The notes under the pieces: generated by a model
The model's database searches: none
Told to the model about the DNA's origin: nothing
What the model saw: the letters and a program-made list of their open reading frames with translations, nothing else
Translations under genes and position numbers: made by a program
In this document: piece after piece, positions 20,129 to 29,449 of the stretch
Position numbering within the stretch: position 1 is the stretch's first letter
How the letters are laid out: every line of letters begins with the position of its first letter
DNA from: Streptomyces sp. NRRL B-1347
GTDB lineage: Bacteria; Actinomycetota; Actinomycetes; Streptomycetales; Streptomycetaceae
Assembly (NCBI RefSeq): GCF_000720325.1
Contig: NZ_JOJM01000003.1
Location: 434,001-498,000, forward strand
Direction: 5' to 3'
Length of the DNA stretch: 64,000 nucleotides

Positions 20129-21172
20129 TCAGCCCTCGCTGTTCAGCGCTTGGCTCTCCGCAACACGGAATCGGGCGTTCGCCGTGGTGGTCATGCCGGG
20201 AAAGACCCCGCTCTCCCCTGCGCCGGACCAGCTGACCGTCCAGTGGACTGTCACCGACACCGCGTACGCGTTTCCGGGCTGGCCGGCCGATGACGAGCGG
20301 TAGGTATGCCCACAATCCGGCGACGAACCACCAGGCCCCCAGGCGCGCCTCTTTCCGCGCGCGTCGGCGGCGTACGGGGTCCCCGGTCCGCGGCACGTCA
20401 CCGACCGGCCGTCGCCCAGCTTCCAGACGACCTTGCTCGGCCGTGCCACCGCCGTCACCGAGACCCCGGGCACGGAGGCCGTCGCCGACACCGGCCGCCA
20501 GGCCCTACGGGCCACCCAGAGCCATGTCGGAAGATTGACCAGCTGCTCATCGGACGGATTGGTGCGGATTCTTACGTTGGGAAGCCGGAGCTGGCTGCGG
20601 GCACGCCGCGCCACCTGGGCGGGCGAGGGCGTGACGGGTCCGACGCGGCCCTCCTGAGCAGCGTCCGGAATCCACACCGGCGGCCGGTAGAAGGCATCCC
20701 GGAAGCCGTTCGACGAGCACTTGTAGACGTACCAAGCACCCTTCCTCCCTGGAGTGTGGTCGGCTGATTGCCCTGCCGGGCTGAGCCGGGCTTCCGATTC
20801 CCACACGGCGCGTGCGGCGCTCGGTGCGCCAGTGTCGGCAGACTCCTGAAACGATGCGTTGGCCACCGGCCCGGGCGCCTCGTAGTCGCTGCGCTCGTAG
20901 GCACAACGAGCCAGATTTGGGTCACGCTCACCGGTTCCCTCTCGGCCGCCGCCACTCCTGCCGCCACGCAGGTGGGGCCCGAGGCCGTGCCCCTCCGACT
21001 CAGGAACTTCCCGCCCGCTCCTTCCGCCCTTTCCGGCTTCCAGGTCGCACCCCGGGTGCGGGTTCTGCGAGCAGTCGACGCTCCCCCACCCTGGGTCGGC
21101 CAGTGCAGGAACACCACTCGCCACGATCAGGGTGGCGGTCATGACGACCACGGCCCTGGTCCGCCTCAGCAC
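20129..21172 (-). CDS. Secreted protein of the Tad operon
   Basis: About 347 residues from a GTG at 21172 that overlaps the end of the upstream lipoprotein gene (GTGCTGA). A signal peptide is evident (RRTRAVVVMTATLIVASGVPALA) with probable cleavage before DPGW. Six or more cysteines occur in the exported part, and the C-terminal half contains Trp-rich strands (LPTWLWVARRAWRPVSATA, VHWTVSWSG) suggesting a beta-sandwich. I do not recognise the family; position implies a wall-exposed component or adhesin of the Tad apparatus. Confidence 0.7.
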   Translation of the reverse strand: MLRRTRAVVVMTATLIVASGVPALADPGWGSVDCSQNPHPGCDLEAGKGGRSGREVPESEGHGLGPHLRGGRSGGGREGTGERDPNLARCAYERSDYEAPGPVANASFQESADTGAPSAARAVWESEARLSPAGQSADHTPGRKGAWYVYKCSSNGFRDAFYRPPVWIPDAAQEGRVGPVTPSPAQVARRARSQLRLPNVRIRTNPSDEQLVNLPTWLWVARRAWRPVSATASVPGVSVTAVARPSKVVWKLGDGRSVTCRGPGTPYAADARGKRRAWGPGGSSPDCGHTYRSSSAGQPGNAYAVSVTVHWTVSWSGAGESGVFPGMTTTANARFRVAESQALNSEG

Positions 21173-21771
21173 GATCCGACCTCCCAGACTGCGAACCGCG
21201 TGACCTTCCACCCGCCGCCCTTCTGCTTCTTCACCTCAGCCGTTATGGACTGGCGGCCACCGGGTTCGTCGTCCGCCAACTTTCCGTTCTGCATGCGGTA
21301 CTTCAGCCAGTGGGTGGAATCACCGCAGTCCGTGATCACCACCGTGGTGGGATCGGACGCTGGGGCGAGTTTGGTGGCCCTCGGGGAGTTCTCCGGCCTT
21401 CCTTTAGTGATCAGGCCGTTCCGGTGGTCGGCGTACATTCCACGCGTGATCGCCTTGAGTGCTTCGCCTGTCGCGTATCGGGCGAGCCGAGGAGACTTCC
21501 AGTCGGAGGTCCTTGCCGCGTCCGCCATGTCGCGCCACATGCCCAGATAGGCTTCGGCCGCCTGCTCTCGTGCCGTGTCTGCGGTCGACGCCGATCGTGA
21601 GGCTGTCGACAACTTCCTGCTCGGAGTCTGGGCGCCACCCGAGTCGACGCTTTCAGGCGCTTTCGTGGCGGACGAACTGCTGCATCCTCCAAGGAAGAGA
21701 AGGGCCGCAGCGCTCAACCCAGTGCATCTGAGGCGACGTTCGCCTCGTCGGCAACTCTCTCCGGTCACCAT
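21166..21771 (-). CDS. Putative lipoprotein, first gene of the Tad operon
   Basis: About 201 residues from an ATG at 21771 (an in-frame GTG at 21837 would add 22 residues). A basic start, a short hydrophobic stretch (TGLSAAALLFLGGC) and the lipobox LGGC mark a lipoprotein signal peptide. The C-terminal part (ARYATGEALKAITRGMYADHRNGLITKG..., WLKYRMQNGK) resembles the small-ligand-binding alpha/beta form of many streptomycete lipoproteins. It is followed by the secreted protein with overlapping codons. Confidence 0.7.
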   Translation of the reverse strand: MVTGESCRRGERRLRCTGLSAAALLFLGGCSSSSATKAPESVDSGGAQTPSRKLSTASRSASTADTAREQAAEAYLGMWRDMADAARTSDWKSPRLARYATGEALKAITRGMYADHRNGLITKGRPENSPRATKLAPASDPTTVVITDCGDSTHWLKYRMQNGKLADDEPGGRQSITAEVKKQKGGGWKVTRFAVWEVGSC

Positions 21772-21863
21772 GGTCACATCACCCCATGAACAACACAGGC
21801 TCATGCCGGACGCACATGCGTACACCGACGCATCCACCTTTACTCCGGCTGCGCCCCCTCAGC

Positions 21864-21902
21864 GCAAGGTGGGCCTGCGGACCGACTTCGAAGTGAGTAC
21901 GA
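21864..21902 (-). promoter_or_regulatory. Shared upstream element, copy 1 (before the Tad operon)
   Basis: On the minus strand this reads CGTACTCACT, two variable bases, then GAAGTCGGTCCGCA and ACCTTGCG. The same arrangement recurs at 25646-25683 on the plus strand, 33 of 39 positions identical, with a further GGAGTA 17 bases after TTGC in both. Each copy faces a gene start 90-150 bases downstream. It may be a promoter or operator for a common regulator. Confidence 0.55.
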
Positions 21903-22072
21903 GGCCCTCGATCGAGGAAATGCGCATGGAATGCGATAAATGCCATGCAGGGGACGGCCGAGACCCCAAGGATCGGCCGCCCCCTACACCAGCCTGGCGA
22001 ACGAGAATCCAGTCATGCTGCGGCCGCACTGCAGGAACGGCCTGGCGACGTCGCGACCATCTGGGGCCGCCC

Positions 22073-23293
22073 TCACTCCCAGGTGACGGGAAGTTCAACG
22101 AGGCTGCAGATGCGACTGCCAGTCGTCCATTTCAGGCCCTCGGGCGCAACTGCTAGAGCGAGCCCAGGAAGACGCTCGACGAGCGAGCCGATCGCCACTT
22201 CCAGTTCCACGCGCGCGAGGTTGGCCCCCAGGCAGAAGTGGGGGCCGTGCCCGAACGCGAGATGCCTGCTCTCGGCACTCCGGTGGATGTCGAACTCGTC
22301 CGGGGCGGCGAACTGCTGCGGGTCGTAGTTGGCGGCCACCACTGGCGCCAGAACAGCCTGCCCCTTGGGCACCGTGCCACCGGACGGCAGCGACAGGTCC
22401 TCGGTGGCCACGCGCAGCAGACCTCCGTGCCCGGGTACCTCCGTGCGGAGGATCTCCTCGACGGCCCCATGAAGGAGTTGCGGATTCTGCCGGAGCTCGG
22501 CCAGTTGATCAGGATGGCGCAGCAGGGTGAGGACGCCGCGGCCGACGACGTGCCCTGTGGTTTCGTGTCCCGCGATGATCAGCCCTCGGACCATGCGGGC
22601 CAGCTCGCCCTCGCTCAGCCGGTCTTCCGCATCGTGGGCGTTGATGAGTTCGTCGAGGAGATCCGCGCCCGGGTTCCTGCGGCGGTCTGCTATCAGCGCG
22701 TCCGTATAGGCGGCAAATTCCGCACCGGCCCGCGCACGCTCGTCAGCAGTAGCCGTACTGGTGGAAAGGAACACGTCCGACCACGCCCGGAACCGCGGGC
22801 TGTCCTCTTCAGGGACGCCCAGCAGCCGGCAGATGATGTGGATCGGGAGAGGGAGGGCGTAGGAGTCGAGCAAGTCGACCGGCGGGGAGCCCGCGATGAC
22901 GGCGTCGAGGAGACCGTCGGCCAGCTCCTGAATGCGCGGTCGCCACCCCTCGGCTCGTCGCGGCGTGAAGGCCGACTGCACGATGCGCCGGAGCCGAGTG
23001 TGCTCCGGTGGGTCCATGTTGACAAGGGCGTGCGGATCATCAGGGATGTCACGGCCTGCGAGCAGGCGAGGGGCGCCCGGGTAGCGAAGGTTGCGCGTGA
23101 AGCGCGTGTCGGCGTGCACGTCCCGGATGTCTTCGTACGTCGTGGCCAGGAGCACCTCGTCACCGCTCGGCAACACGATCGGCTCGAGCGGGCAGCTGCT
23201 GCGCCTTTGGGCGTACTCATCTGGGGGGCCGCCGTACGCCCGGGGCGCGAACGGAAACTCTGCGTGAGGCTCAGCCTCCTTGCCCATTGTCAA
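22073..23293 (-). CDS. Cytochrome P450, bacterial class I
   Basis: 406 residues, full length. The I-helix has the complete oxygen-activating motif (IIAGHETTGHV), the ExxR is EEILR, and the heme loop is FGHGPHFCLGANLAR with the axial cysteine near residue 354. The N-terminal substrate region is typical of CYP105/107-like streptomycete enzymes acting on secondary metabolites. It lies 22 bases downstream of a tandem HxlR regulator on the same strand and is probably cotranscribed with it. No ferredoxin gene is adjacent. Confidence 0.9.
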   Translation of the reverse strand: MTMGKEAEPHAEFPFAPRAYGGPPDEYAQRRSSCPLEPIVLPSGDEVLLATTYEDIRDVHADTRFTRNLRYPGAPRLLAGRDIPDDPHALVNMDPPEHTRLRRIVQSAFTPRRAEGWRPRIQELADGLLDAVIAGSPPVDLLDSYALPLPIHIICRLLGVPEEDSPRFRAWSDVFLSTSTATADERARAGAEFAAYTDALIADRRRNPGADLLDELINAHDAEDRLSEGELARMVRGLIIAGHETTGHVVGRGVLTLLRHPDQLAELRQNPQLLHGAVEEILRTEVPGHGGLLRVATEDLSLPSGGTVPKGQAVLAPVVAANYDPQQFAAPDEFDIHRSAESRHLAFGHGPHFCLGANLARVELEVAIGSLVERLPGLALAVAPEGLKWTTGSRICSLVELPVTWE

Positions 23294-23315
23294 CTCCTGA
23301 CTGCAACGGTCGAGT

Positions 23316-24212
23316 TCACCACGCCACTGTACCTGATGACCCGTCAGGTGACTGCCGATCAGCCGAGGGATTCCCGGAGCGACGAAGACGGGCTCGCATG
23401 ATGTCGACTAGCCACTCCTCATGGCGCACCGCCCAGACGCCCAGGGGAGCGAGAGCCACCAACAGGTCGTGCCCCGAGTCGGTCAGCGAACAGTGAGCGG
23501 CAGAAGCGAACCCCGGCCCTCTCCCCTCATGCTCGATCACACCGTCGGTGGACAGTCGACGCAGGGTGCCCCACAGCACCTTGTCCGACAGATGACGGCG
23601 GCCGGTGATGTGGCGATCGCGATCAACGTCTTCGTTGATCACCAGAGCCAGCTCCGTAGGACGCATGGGTCCGTTGCGCAGGCTCGCGATGACCGAGAAG
23701 CTCCAGCGCAGGCGGAGCATCGTGAGGGCTACGCCGAGATTGCGCCAACGCTCCTGACTCGGCGTGCGCTTGCCGCCCTCGAACTTCAGTCGGCGTGCGG
23801 GTGCTGGACCCGCGCTGCCCACACCCCGGCGAACCCGCAGATTGGCCAGCAGAAGGTCTGCATGACGTGTCGCCCATACCGCGGGCTCGTGAAGCGCCTC
23901 CAGCAGCTCCTCAGACATGGACGTCAACCTTCGAGCCGCGCTCTTCACCTGCGGCTCAACCAACTGCTGCCGCACGATCAGCCCTTCGCCCTCCAGTCGC
24001 CGCAGCGTTTCGAGCAAGGTCTTCTCGTGAAGTACCCATTCGTTCAGCAAGTCCGCATTGCGCACATTACCCTTGTTTATGTGCACCAGAAGCTCCGTCG
24101 GGCTCATCGACCCATCCAGCAGAGCGACGAGCACGGCGTACGTCCACTTGTTTCGTATGAGCTCGATAGCCATCCCGATTCCGCGCAGGTGGCGGAGCTC
24201 TTCGTTCAGCAA
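23316..24212 (-). CDS. Tandem-domain HxlR-type regulator
   Basis: About 298 residues from a TTG at 24212 preceded by a G-rich ribosome site; the frame is open further upstream, so the start is uncertain. Two winged-helix HxlR domains lie in one chain: IRNKWTYAVLVALLDGSMSPTEL near the start and LRLRWSFSVIASLRNGPMRPTEL in the second half, each followed by a LRRL..DG/EG..wing. HxlR proteins normally work as single-domain homodimers, so this looks like an internal duplication forming a covalent pseudo-dimer. The redox-sensing cysteine of classical HxlR is absent. Confidence 0.8.
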   Translation of the reverse strand: MLNEELRHLRGIGMAIELIRNKWTYAVLVALLDGSMSPTELLVHINKGNVRNADLLNEWVLHEKTLLETLRRLEGEGLIVRQQLVEPQVKSAARRLTSMSEELLEALHEPAVWATRHADLLLANLRVRRGVGSAGPAPARRLKFEGGKRTPSQERWRNLGVALTMLRLRWSFSVIASLRNGPMRPTELALVINEDVDRDRHITGRRHLSDKVLWGTLRRLSTDGVIEHEGRGPGFASAAHCSLTDSGHDLLVALAPLGVWAVRHEEWLVDIMRARLRRSGNPSADRQSPDGSSGTVAW

Positions 24213-24538
24213 TGACCTACCCCCTTGAGCGAGCCGTGCCCGCGCATCCTGCTCCGCCCGGCGAGGGGAAGCATAGGAGCGCGGAGGGAAATCTCGATGC
24301 CGCCCACGCCCACGGGTTGCGCCAACGCTGCTGGCTGGAATTCGCCGACCCCTTGGCACTGGCTTTGAAGTTAGAGTGCTCCGACGGTGTAGCACTTAGG
24401 ACGGTGCGGAGATGGCGTCCGCCCCCAGCACCACCCAAAGATCCAGCGAAAGTAGCGCCATGCGTGACAGCGGATGGGGAACATCACCGTCTTGATATCG
24501 AGAGGAAGTCAGGAAGGATCAAGAGAAGGGAGGGCCCC

Positions 24539-24883
24539 TTGCCTTCAGGAGTACGCAAGTTGAAAGAGGAAGCGCAGCAGGCTTCCTCTCCGAAGAAGGC
24601 CAAGCGCCGCGCGAGGAGAACTGGCTACCTCGCAGCAGCACCGGCTTCCCGGTTCAAGCGCGCACTATGCAGCATGGCCAGTGATCCCTCCATGCGCACT
24701 GACGCCGGGCGAGAACTGCTGCAGCTCTTGATCAGCCAGGCGTCGCTCACCGAAAGGCGGTGGCGCAGGCTCATCGACTGCGTGCCTGCACACCGTGCTC
24801 CGACAGTGGCTGACGCTGCTGAGGCATGCGCTCATCACTGGCTGACGGTTGCCAAGGAACTTGACCAGAGGGAAGCCAAGTAG
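24539..24883 (+). CDS. Small basic protein, unassigned
   Basis: About 114 residues from a TTG at 24539 that follows GGGAGGG; the frame is open upstream. The protein is rich in Lys and Arg at the N-terminus (KLKEEAQQASSPKKAKRRARR) and helical after that (GRELLQLLISQASLTERRWRRLIDCV). No family recognised. It lies on the plus strand between two HxlR genes and may be real because the helical part has normal actinomycete composition, but support is thin. Confidence 0.35.
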   Translation: MPSGVRKLKEEAQQASSPKKAKRRARRTGYLAAAPASRFKRALCSMASDPSMRTDAGRELLQLLISQASLTERRWRRLIDCVPAHRAPTVADAAEACAHHWLTVAKELDQREAK

Positions 24884-24989
24884 AAGCCACGCCCGTTAAG
24901 CTCACGCGCCCGCCCTCACCGCGTCAGGCCGGTGCAGCTGCACCCGCGGGCTTGCCGAGCCGCACAGACACAGCCGGTTAGGGAAATTC

Positions 24990-25496
24990 ATGCCTCAAAA
25001 CTCTGATGTCTCAGGAAGAACCTCGCATACCGAGAAATGGCATCGACGCCTCGCTTCCCGCCTACCGTACGTCCGGTACTCCACCCCTGTCGGAATTTCG
25101 CCGAGGGATGAGCGATACCTGCAGAGGGTTCACGACTTTCTTCGCCTGCTCAACGGCGAATGGTACTGGGATGTCTTCGTTGCCCTCAACGGTGGGCCAC
25201 TGCAGTACACGGACCTCCTGGCAACGATGCGCGCGCAGATTCCCACCAACAACTGGCCAGGGCGCACCCATCGTCACCTTCAGGAAGGCACGCTCTGCCG
25301 AACCCTGCAGCGTCTGACGCAAACCGAACTGATCGAACGCGAAAGAACAGCACGTTTCCCCTTCCCCACTACCTATCGACTGACGCCTCCGTCCCAGGAA
25401 CTCCTGACCGCGATGGCGCCTGCTGCTACATGGGCGGAGGCACATGCCGCACTCCTGGTTCGTGCCCAGCGGGGGCACGAAGCATCAGACGCATAG
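24990..25496 (+). CDS. HxlR-like winged-helix regulator
   Basis: 168 residues. The core (FLRLLNGEWYWDVFVALNGGPLQYTDLL, then LCRTLQRLTQTELIERER and YRLTPPSQELL) is a single HxlR winged helix with the W..D.. recognition pattern. It differs from the tandem HxlR protein 800 bases away by having a longer charged N-terminus. Cysteine-based sensing residues are not at the usual position. Transcribed away from the tandem gene. Confidence 0.75.
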   Translation: MPQNSDVSGRTSHTEKWHRRLASRLPYVRYSTPVGISPRDERYLQRVHDFLRLLNGEWYWDVFVALNGGPLQYTDLLATMRAQIPTNNWPGRTHRHLQEGTLCRTLQRLTQTELIERERTARFPFPTTYRLTPPSQELLTAMAPAATWAEAHAALLVRAQRGHEASDA

Positions 25497-25645
25497 CGGC
25501 CGCAGCCCACTTGGTGCTGGCTCCCATTGCCCCGGGCCCCCGCAGTGCCGTCATCGCCTCCGTGGCAGCGATTGCTGCTCGCGTGCCCGCCAGCTGCCTG
25601 GTGAGCCATCCCTCCAGGTCAGCCTCGACGGTCCAGCAGCACGCC

Positions 25646-25683
25646 CGTACTCACTCTGAAGTCGGTCCGCACACGCACCTTGC
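25646..25683 (+). promoter_or_regulatory. Shared upstream element, copy 2
   Basis: Plus-strand copy of the element described at 21864-21902: CGTACTCACT, two variable bases, GAAGTCGGTCCGCA, then ACCTTGCG, with GGAGTA at the same 17-base spacing. It lies 150 bases before the ATG at 25833, in a 336-base stretch (25497-25832) that otherwise holds nothing recognisable. Confidence 0.55.
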
Positions 25684-25832
25684 GGCCGGGTGCCCCAGAA
25701 GGAGTACTGACTCTTCCCGCATTTCCGAGCTCCCTGCTCCGGGGGCCCATCCGAAGTCGCGTTCTACTCCCCCGCGCGCTGAGGCTGCGTACTCCGGAGC
25801 AGGGGCCCTCTTGCCACCCAAGAGGCCAACCC

Positions 25833-26756
25833 ATGTTGATCACTCTTGACACACACCCAGCCAGAGACGACGAAGCACTCCGGCACGTGCTCGAGGATGC
25901 CTCGATGGGCCGCTGGGAAGGGCCACGAGACATGCTCGTCGCCACCGGGCCGGACTGGGACCGGCGGATCTTCCGCCTCCAAGTCCTGGCGGAGGCCGGG
26001 GCCCGTCTCAGGTTCGCCGACACCTGGGCCGAGGCCGAGCCGCACTCCCCTCACGCCCTCGCCCTACTCGGGAACGTGCAGGCCCTGCGCGCGATGATCG
26101 CCGGCCGCGTCAGGGGCCAGACCTTGATGGAAGAGGCGTGGGCGACGTGCTGTGCCGCGCTGGACACGTGGCCCCAGGACGTAGCCCCTTTGGTCGTCAT
26201 GCTCGCGCTGCTGCGCACCCACGTCCCCGACCGCAGCACGTTGAACCATGTGTGGTCGGAGATCAAGCAACGTGATCCCTGGAACCGCGAAGCCCACCAT
26301 GAGTTCGTCACGTACCTCTTCGTCCGTCACCACGGCAAGCCGGGCGAGGCGATGTGGTGGGCCGAGGAGCAGGTCTCCATCGCTCCGAAAGGCCTGCCCA
26401 TCGCGGTCCTGCCTCTGGTGGTACTCGCCGAGGTCCACCGTTGCCGGCAGGAGCAGGACCAGGACTCGTACGGGCTGATGATTCACCCCTGGGTGGACTG
26501 CCCGCAGATCGATCTCGCGCTGGAACGCTGGTGGCGCTACCGGGCACCACGCCCGCACGCCTGCTTCGCTGACGACGCCAACTACCTCGCGCACGCTCTG
26601 TCCTTCGCCAACCGTCACCACGAGGCTTCAGAGGTCTTCGACGCGATCGGCCCGTACGCCACACGCGTCCCGTGGGCATACTGCGGCCGTGCCCGCGAGC
26701 TGTTCCTACGCCATCGCGCGTGGGCCTACAGCCCGCCCCGGCGACGCCGCCGTTGA
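25833..26756 (+). CDS. Helical-repeat (TPR-like) protein of unknown function
   Basis: 307 residues from an ATG at 25833; longer in-frame starts upstream lack a ribosome site. The sequence is a run of helix pairs (HALALLGNVQALRAMIAGRVRG, MEEAWATCCAALDTWPQDVAPLVVMLALL, WNREAHHEFVTYLFVRHHGKPGEAMWWAEE) typical of TPR/SEL1-like scaffolds. No membrane helix. I do not know its partner. It shares an upstream element with the Tad operon, which may mean common control. Confidence 0.65.
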   Translation: MLITLDTHPARDDEALRHVLEDASMGRWEGPRDMLVATGPDWDRRIFRLQVLAEAGARLRFADTWAEAEPHSPHALALLGNVQALRAMIAGRVRGQTLMEEAWATCCAALDTWPQDVAPLVVMLALLRTHVPDRSTLNHVWSEIKQRDPWNREAHHEFVTYLFVRHHGKPGEAMWWAEEQVSIAPKGLPIAVLPLVVLAEVHRCRQEQDQDSYGLMIHPWVDCPQIDLALERWWRYRAPRPHACFADDANYLAHALSFANRHHEASEVFDAIGPYATRVPWAYCGRARELFLRHRAWAYSPPRRRRR

Positions 26757-26812
26757 GAGGGACGCACCGCATCAAGCACCCCAACCGCCTACGAGGGAAG
26801 GACGGAAAGCAC

Positions 26813-28227
26813 GTGCCTCTCGATGTCTCCCGCGTCTCCGACGAGGAGCGCCTCCAGCAGCTCGGCTACCGACAGACGCTGTCCCGGTCGATGTCCGGCC
26901 GTGCCAACTTCGGTGTCAGCTTCACCATCATCTCCATCTTGTCGGGCTGCATGACGCTCTACGGCTACGGCATGGACACCGGCGGCCCCTCCGTCATCAT
27001 GTGGGGGTGGTTGTTCGTCGGGCTGATGACTTTGTTCGTGGGTCTGTCCATGGCCGAGGTCTGTTCGTCCTATCCGACCAGCGCGGGCCTGTACTTCTGG
27101 GCGCATCGCATGGCTCCCGCACGGTCGGCGGCGGCGTGGGCGTGGTTCACCGGCTGGTTCAACACCCTCGGGCAGATCGCGGTCACCGCGGGCATCGACT
27201 TCGGCGCCGCCACCTTCCTCAACGCCCTGCTCGACAGGTATCCATCTGGTGGCACATCCTGGGCGTCCTCGTGATCAGCGGCGCTCTGGTGTTCGTCCCC
27301 GACCACCACCAGTCAACCCACTTCGTCTTCGGGGAGTTCACCAACCACACCGGTTTCGCCTCCAGCGCCTACGTGGTACTGGTCGGCCTGCTGATGGCGC
27401 AGTACACGTTCACCGGGTACGACGCCTCCGCCCACATGACCGAGGAGACCATCGATGCGGCCGTCGCCGGGCCCAAGGGCATCGTCCGTTCGATCGCGGT
27501 CTCCCTGGTAGCCGGGTTCGTCCTGCTCTTCGGCTTCACCTACGCCATACAGTCCTACCGCGGGGCCCTGGACTCCGACATAGGCGTACCTCCGGCGCAG
27601 ATCCTCATGGATGCCCTTGGCGCGGCCACCGGCAAGTGCCTTCTCGTTGTGATCATCGTCGCGCAGCTGTTCTGCGGCATGGCCTCGGTGACCGCCAACT
27701 CCCGCATGATCTACGCCTTCTCCCGCGACGGCGCGCTGCCCTTCTCCAAGACGTGGCACAAACTCCACCCGGGCACCCGGACTCCCACGCACGCCGTCTG
27801 GCTCGCCACCGGCGGCGCCTTCTGTCTGGGCCTGCCCTACCTGTGGAACACCACGGCGTACGCCGCTGTCACCTCGATCGCGACCATCGGCCTGTACATC
27901 GCCTACGTGATCCCCACGTTCCTCCGGCTGCGGCAAGGTGACCGGTTCGAGCGCGGCCCGTGGCACCTCGGCTCGTGGTCCACCATCGTCGGCACCATCG
28001 CCGTCGTGTGGGTTCTCGTGATCACGGCGCTGTTCATGCTGCCGCAGAGGTCACCGATCACAGCGAGCACCTTCAACTATGCCCCCATCGCCGTCGGCAC
28101 CGTCATCGCCTTCTGCGGCACCTGGTGGCTGGCATCAGCTCGGAAGTGGTTCCTCAACCCCTCTCACCCCCGCAACGTCACACTGCACCATGTGCAGATC
28201 GTCGGGCAGCAAGCGCACCATTCATAA
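26813..28227 (+). pseudogene. Broken APC-family amino-acid permease
   Basis: The first part, from a GTG at 26813, encodes the N-terminal helices of an APC permease (MSGRANFGVSFTIISILSG..., WGWLFVGLMTLFVGLSMAEV, TAGIDFGAATFLNALLD). At about 27235-27245 the reading frame changes and the remainder (SIWWHILGVLVISGALVFV..., TANSRMIYAFSRDGALPFS) continues in the next frame to a natural stop. Compared with the usual 500-residue family length, roughly one membrane helix with its loops is missing at the join, so a deletion caused the shift. A functional transporter is unlikely. Confidence 0.85.
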
Positions 28228-28238
28228 ACACGAGACGC

Positions 28239-28753
28239 ATGCTGGTCATCCTGTCCGCTACCGCAGCGCTCCTGGTCCTGGCCAACGCCAGCCAGCGGCG
28301 GAGAGCGCGCTGGCGCGGCCGATAGCGCTCGGAGACAGCGGCCGAGGGCCGCGGGTGTGTCGGCCCTTGCATCCTGGCTGGCTTCGGGACACTGTGCTTC
28401 TTCCTGTCGCAACAGCTGCTCGGCCGCCTTCGCTCGATCGCGAGCGGCATCGCCGTGAAAGGCCGCTGCATACGCAGGTACTCGACCGAAAGCAGCGAGG
28501 GCAACACCTACTGGCACCACGTCCACAGCTTCACGACCCTCGACGGCCAGAACATCGAGTTCAAGGAAGACGCCGTGCTCCTCGCCCAGGGCGACACCAT
28601 GACCGTTCGCTACCGCCCCGCCCCCCGAACCGCGACCATCATGGGCCCGGCGGGACCTGGTCGCCCCTCTTTGGAAGCCTCTTCGGTATCCTGATCTCCG
28701 GCATCTTCACCATGCTGGGCATGCTGTTCGTCGTGCTGAGCTTCACCCCGTAA
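28239..28753 (+). pseudogene. Broken DUF3592-like membrane protein
   Basis: Pieces of a small membrane protein follow each other: MLVILSATAALLVLANASQ, an in-frame TAG at 28323-28325, then FGTLCFFLSQQLL and the DUF3592 core (VKGRCIRRYSTESSEGNTYWHH..., GDTMTVRYRPAPRTATI), a frame change near 28650, and a C-terminal helix (LFGILISGIFTMLGMLFVV). One stop and one frameshift make it a pseudogene, or two sequencing errors. It follows the broken permease. Confidence 0.75.
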
Positions 28754-28882
28754 CCGCCCCCGAGCTGGCCGAGCAGGCGAAGCAGCACTATCCGGACCAG
28801 GTCGGGCTCTCGTCAACTCCCCGGCTCATGCCGCGCCCTGATAGCGCGCCCATTACATCGCCGCTGCAGCCAAGCTCGATGA

Positions 28883-29449
28883 TCAGTAGCCCGGTGCGTC
28901 CTCAGCGATCTCCTGCCATATCCAGGCGTTGGCCGCCGCAAAGGCTGCGACGGCTTCGGTCGGCGCGGTGCGCCAAGCCGGAATCCGCGCGGTCCACGCC
29001 TCATCCTCCCGCGGAGATCGCTTGCCGGTCGCAATCAGCCAAACCGCGCAGACAGCGGAGTCGATCCAAGGTGCTCCTACCGTGGCCCATGCCCAGTCGG
29101 CCAGCCGTACCCGTCCGCCAGCCACCAGCACGTTCACCGGGTTGAAATCGGTATGGCACAGCGAGTTCCCTGCGAAGAACCGGAGTATCTCCGCCTCATC
29201 AACATACGGCCGCCACCGGTCCTCGGCCCGCTTGAGATCGAGACCCGGCGCCTGGAGGCGGCCAAGGGCAGCAAGCGTGTCAGCGAGCAGGAGCAGGTCC
29301 GGTGATCCTTCGGAGGAGTCCGCAGGGCGCGCGCTGACGAATTCGAAGCCAAGGAGATCCCAATCGGTCGCCTCCAGGCGCCAGAGCAGCCGGGGAGCAA
29401 AGCCGTCCGTCGGCGCGGCGACTGCGCCTCCGGCCCTCGGCACTCTCAT
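28883..29449 (-). pseudogene. 5'-truncated aminoglycoside-phosphotransferase-family gene
   Basis: About 188 residues. The catalytic loop HTDFNPVNVLV and the following strand RLADWAWATVG match APH/choline-kinase-like enzymes, but the nucleotide-binding N-lobe that should come first is missing, and the usual metal-binding Asp of the DWE/DFD motif appears as DWAW. It is therefore probably a dead fragment of an APH-like kinase. No ribosome site was found at the first available ATG (29449). Confidence 0.65.

Noticed and set aside
24212..24538. Upstream extension of the small basic protein
   Set aside because: The first 109 codons of the frame have the character of antisense to the HxlR start region, with no ribosome site at its ATG.
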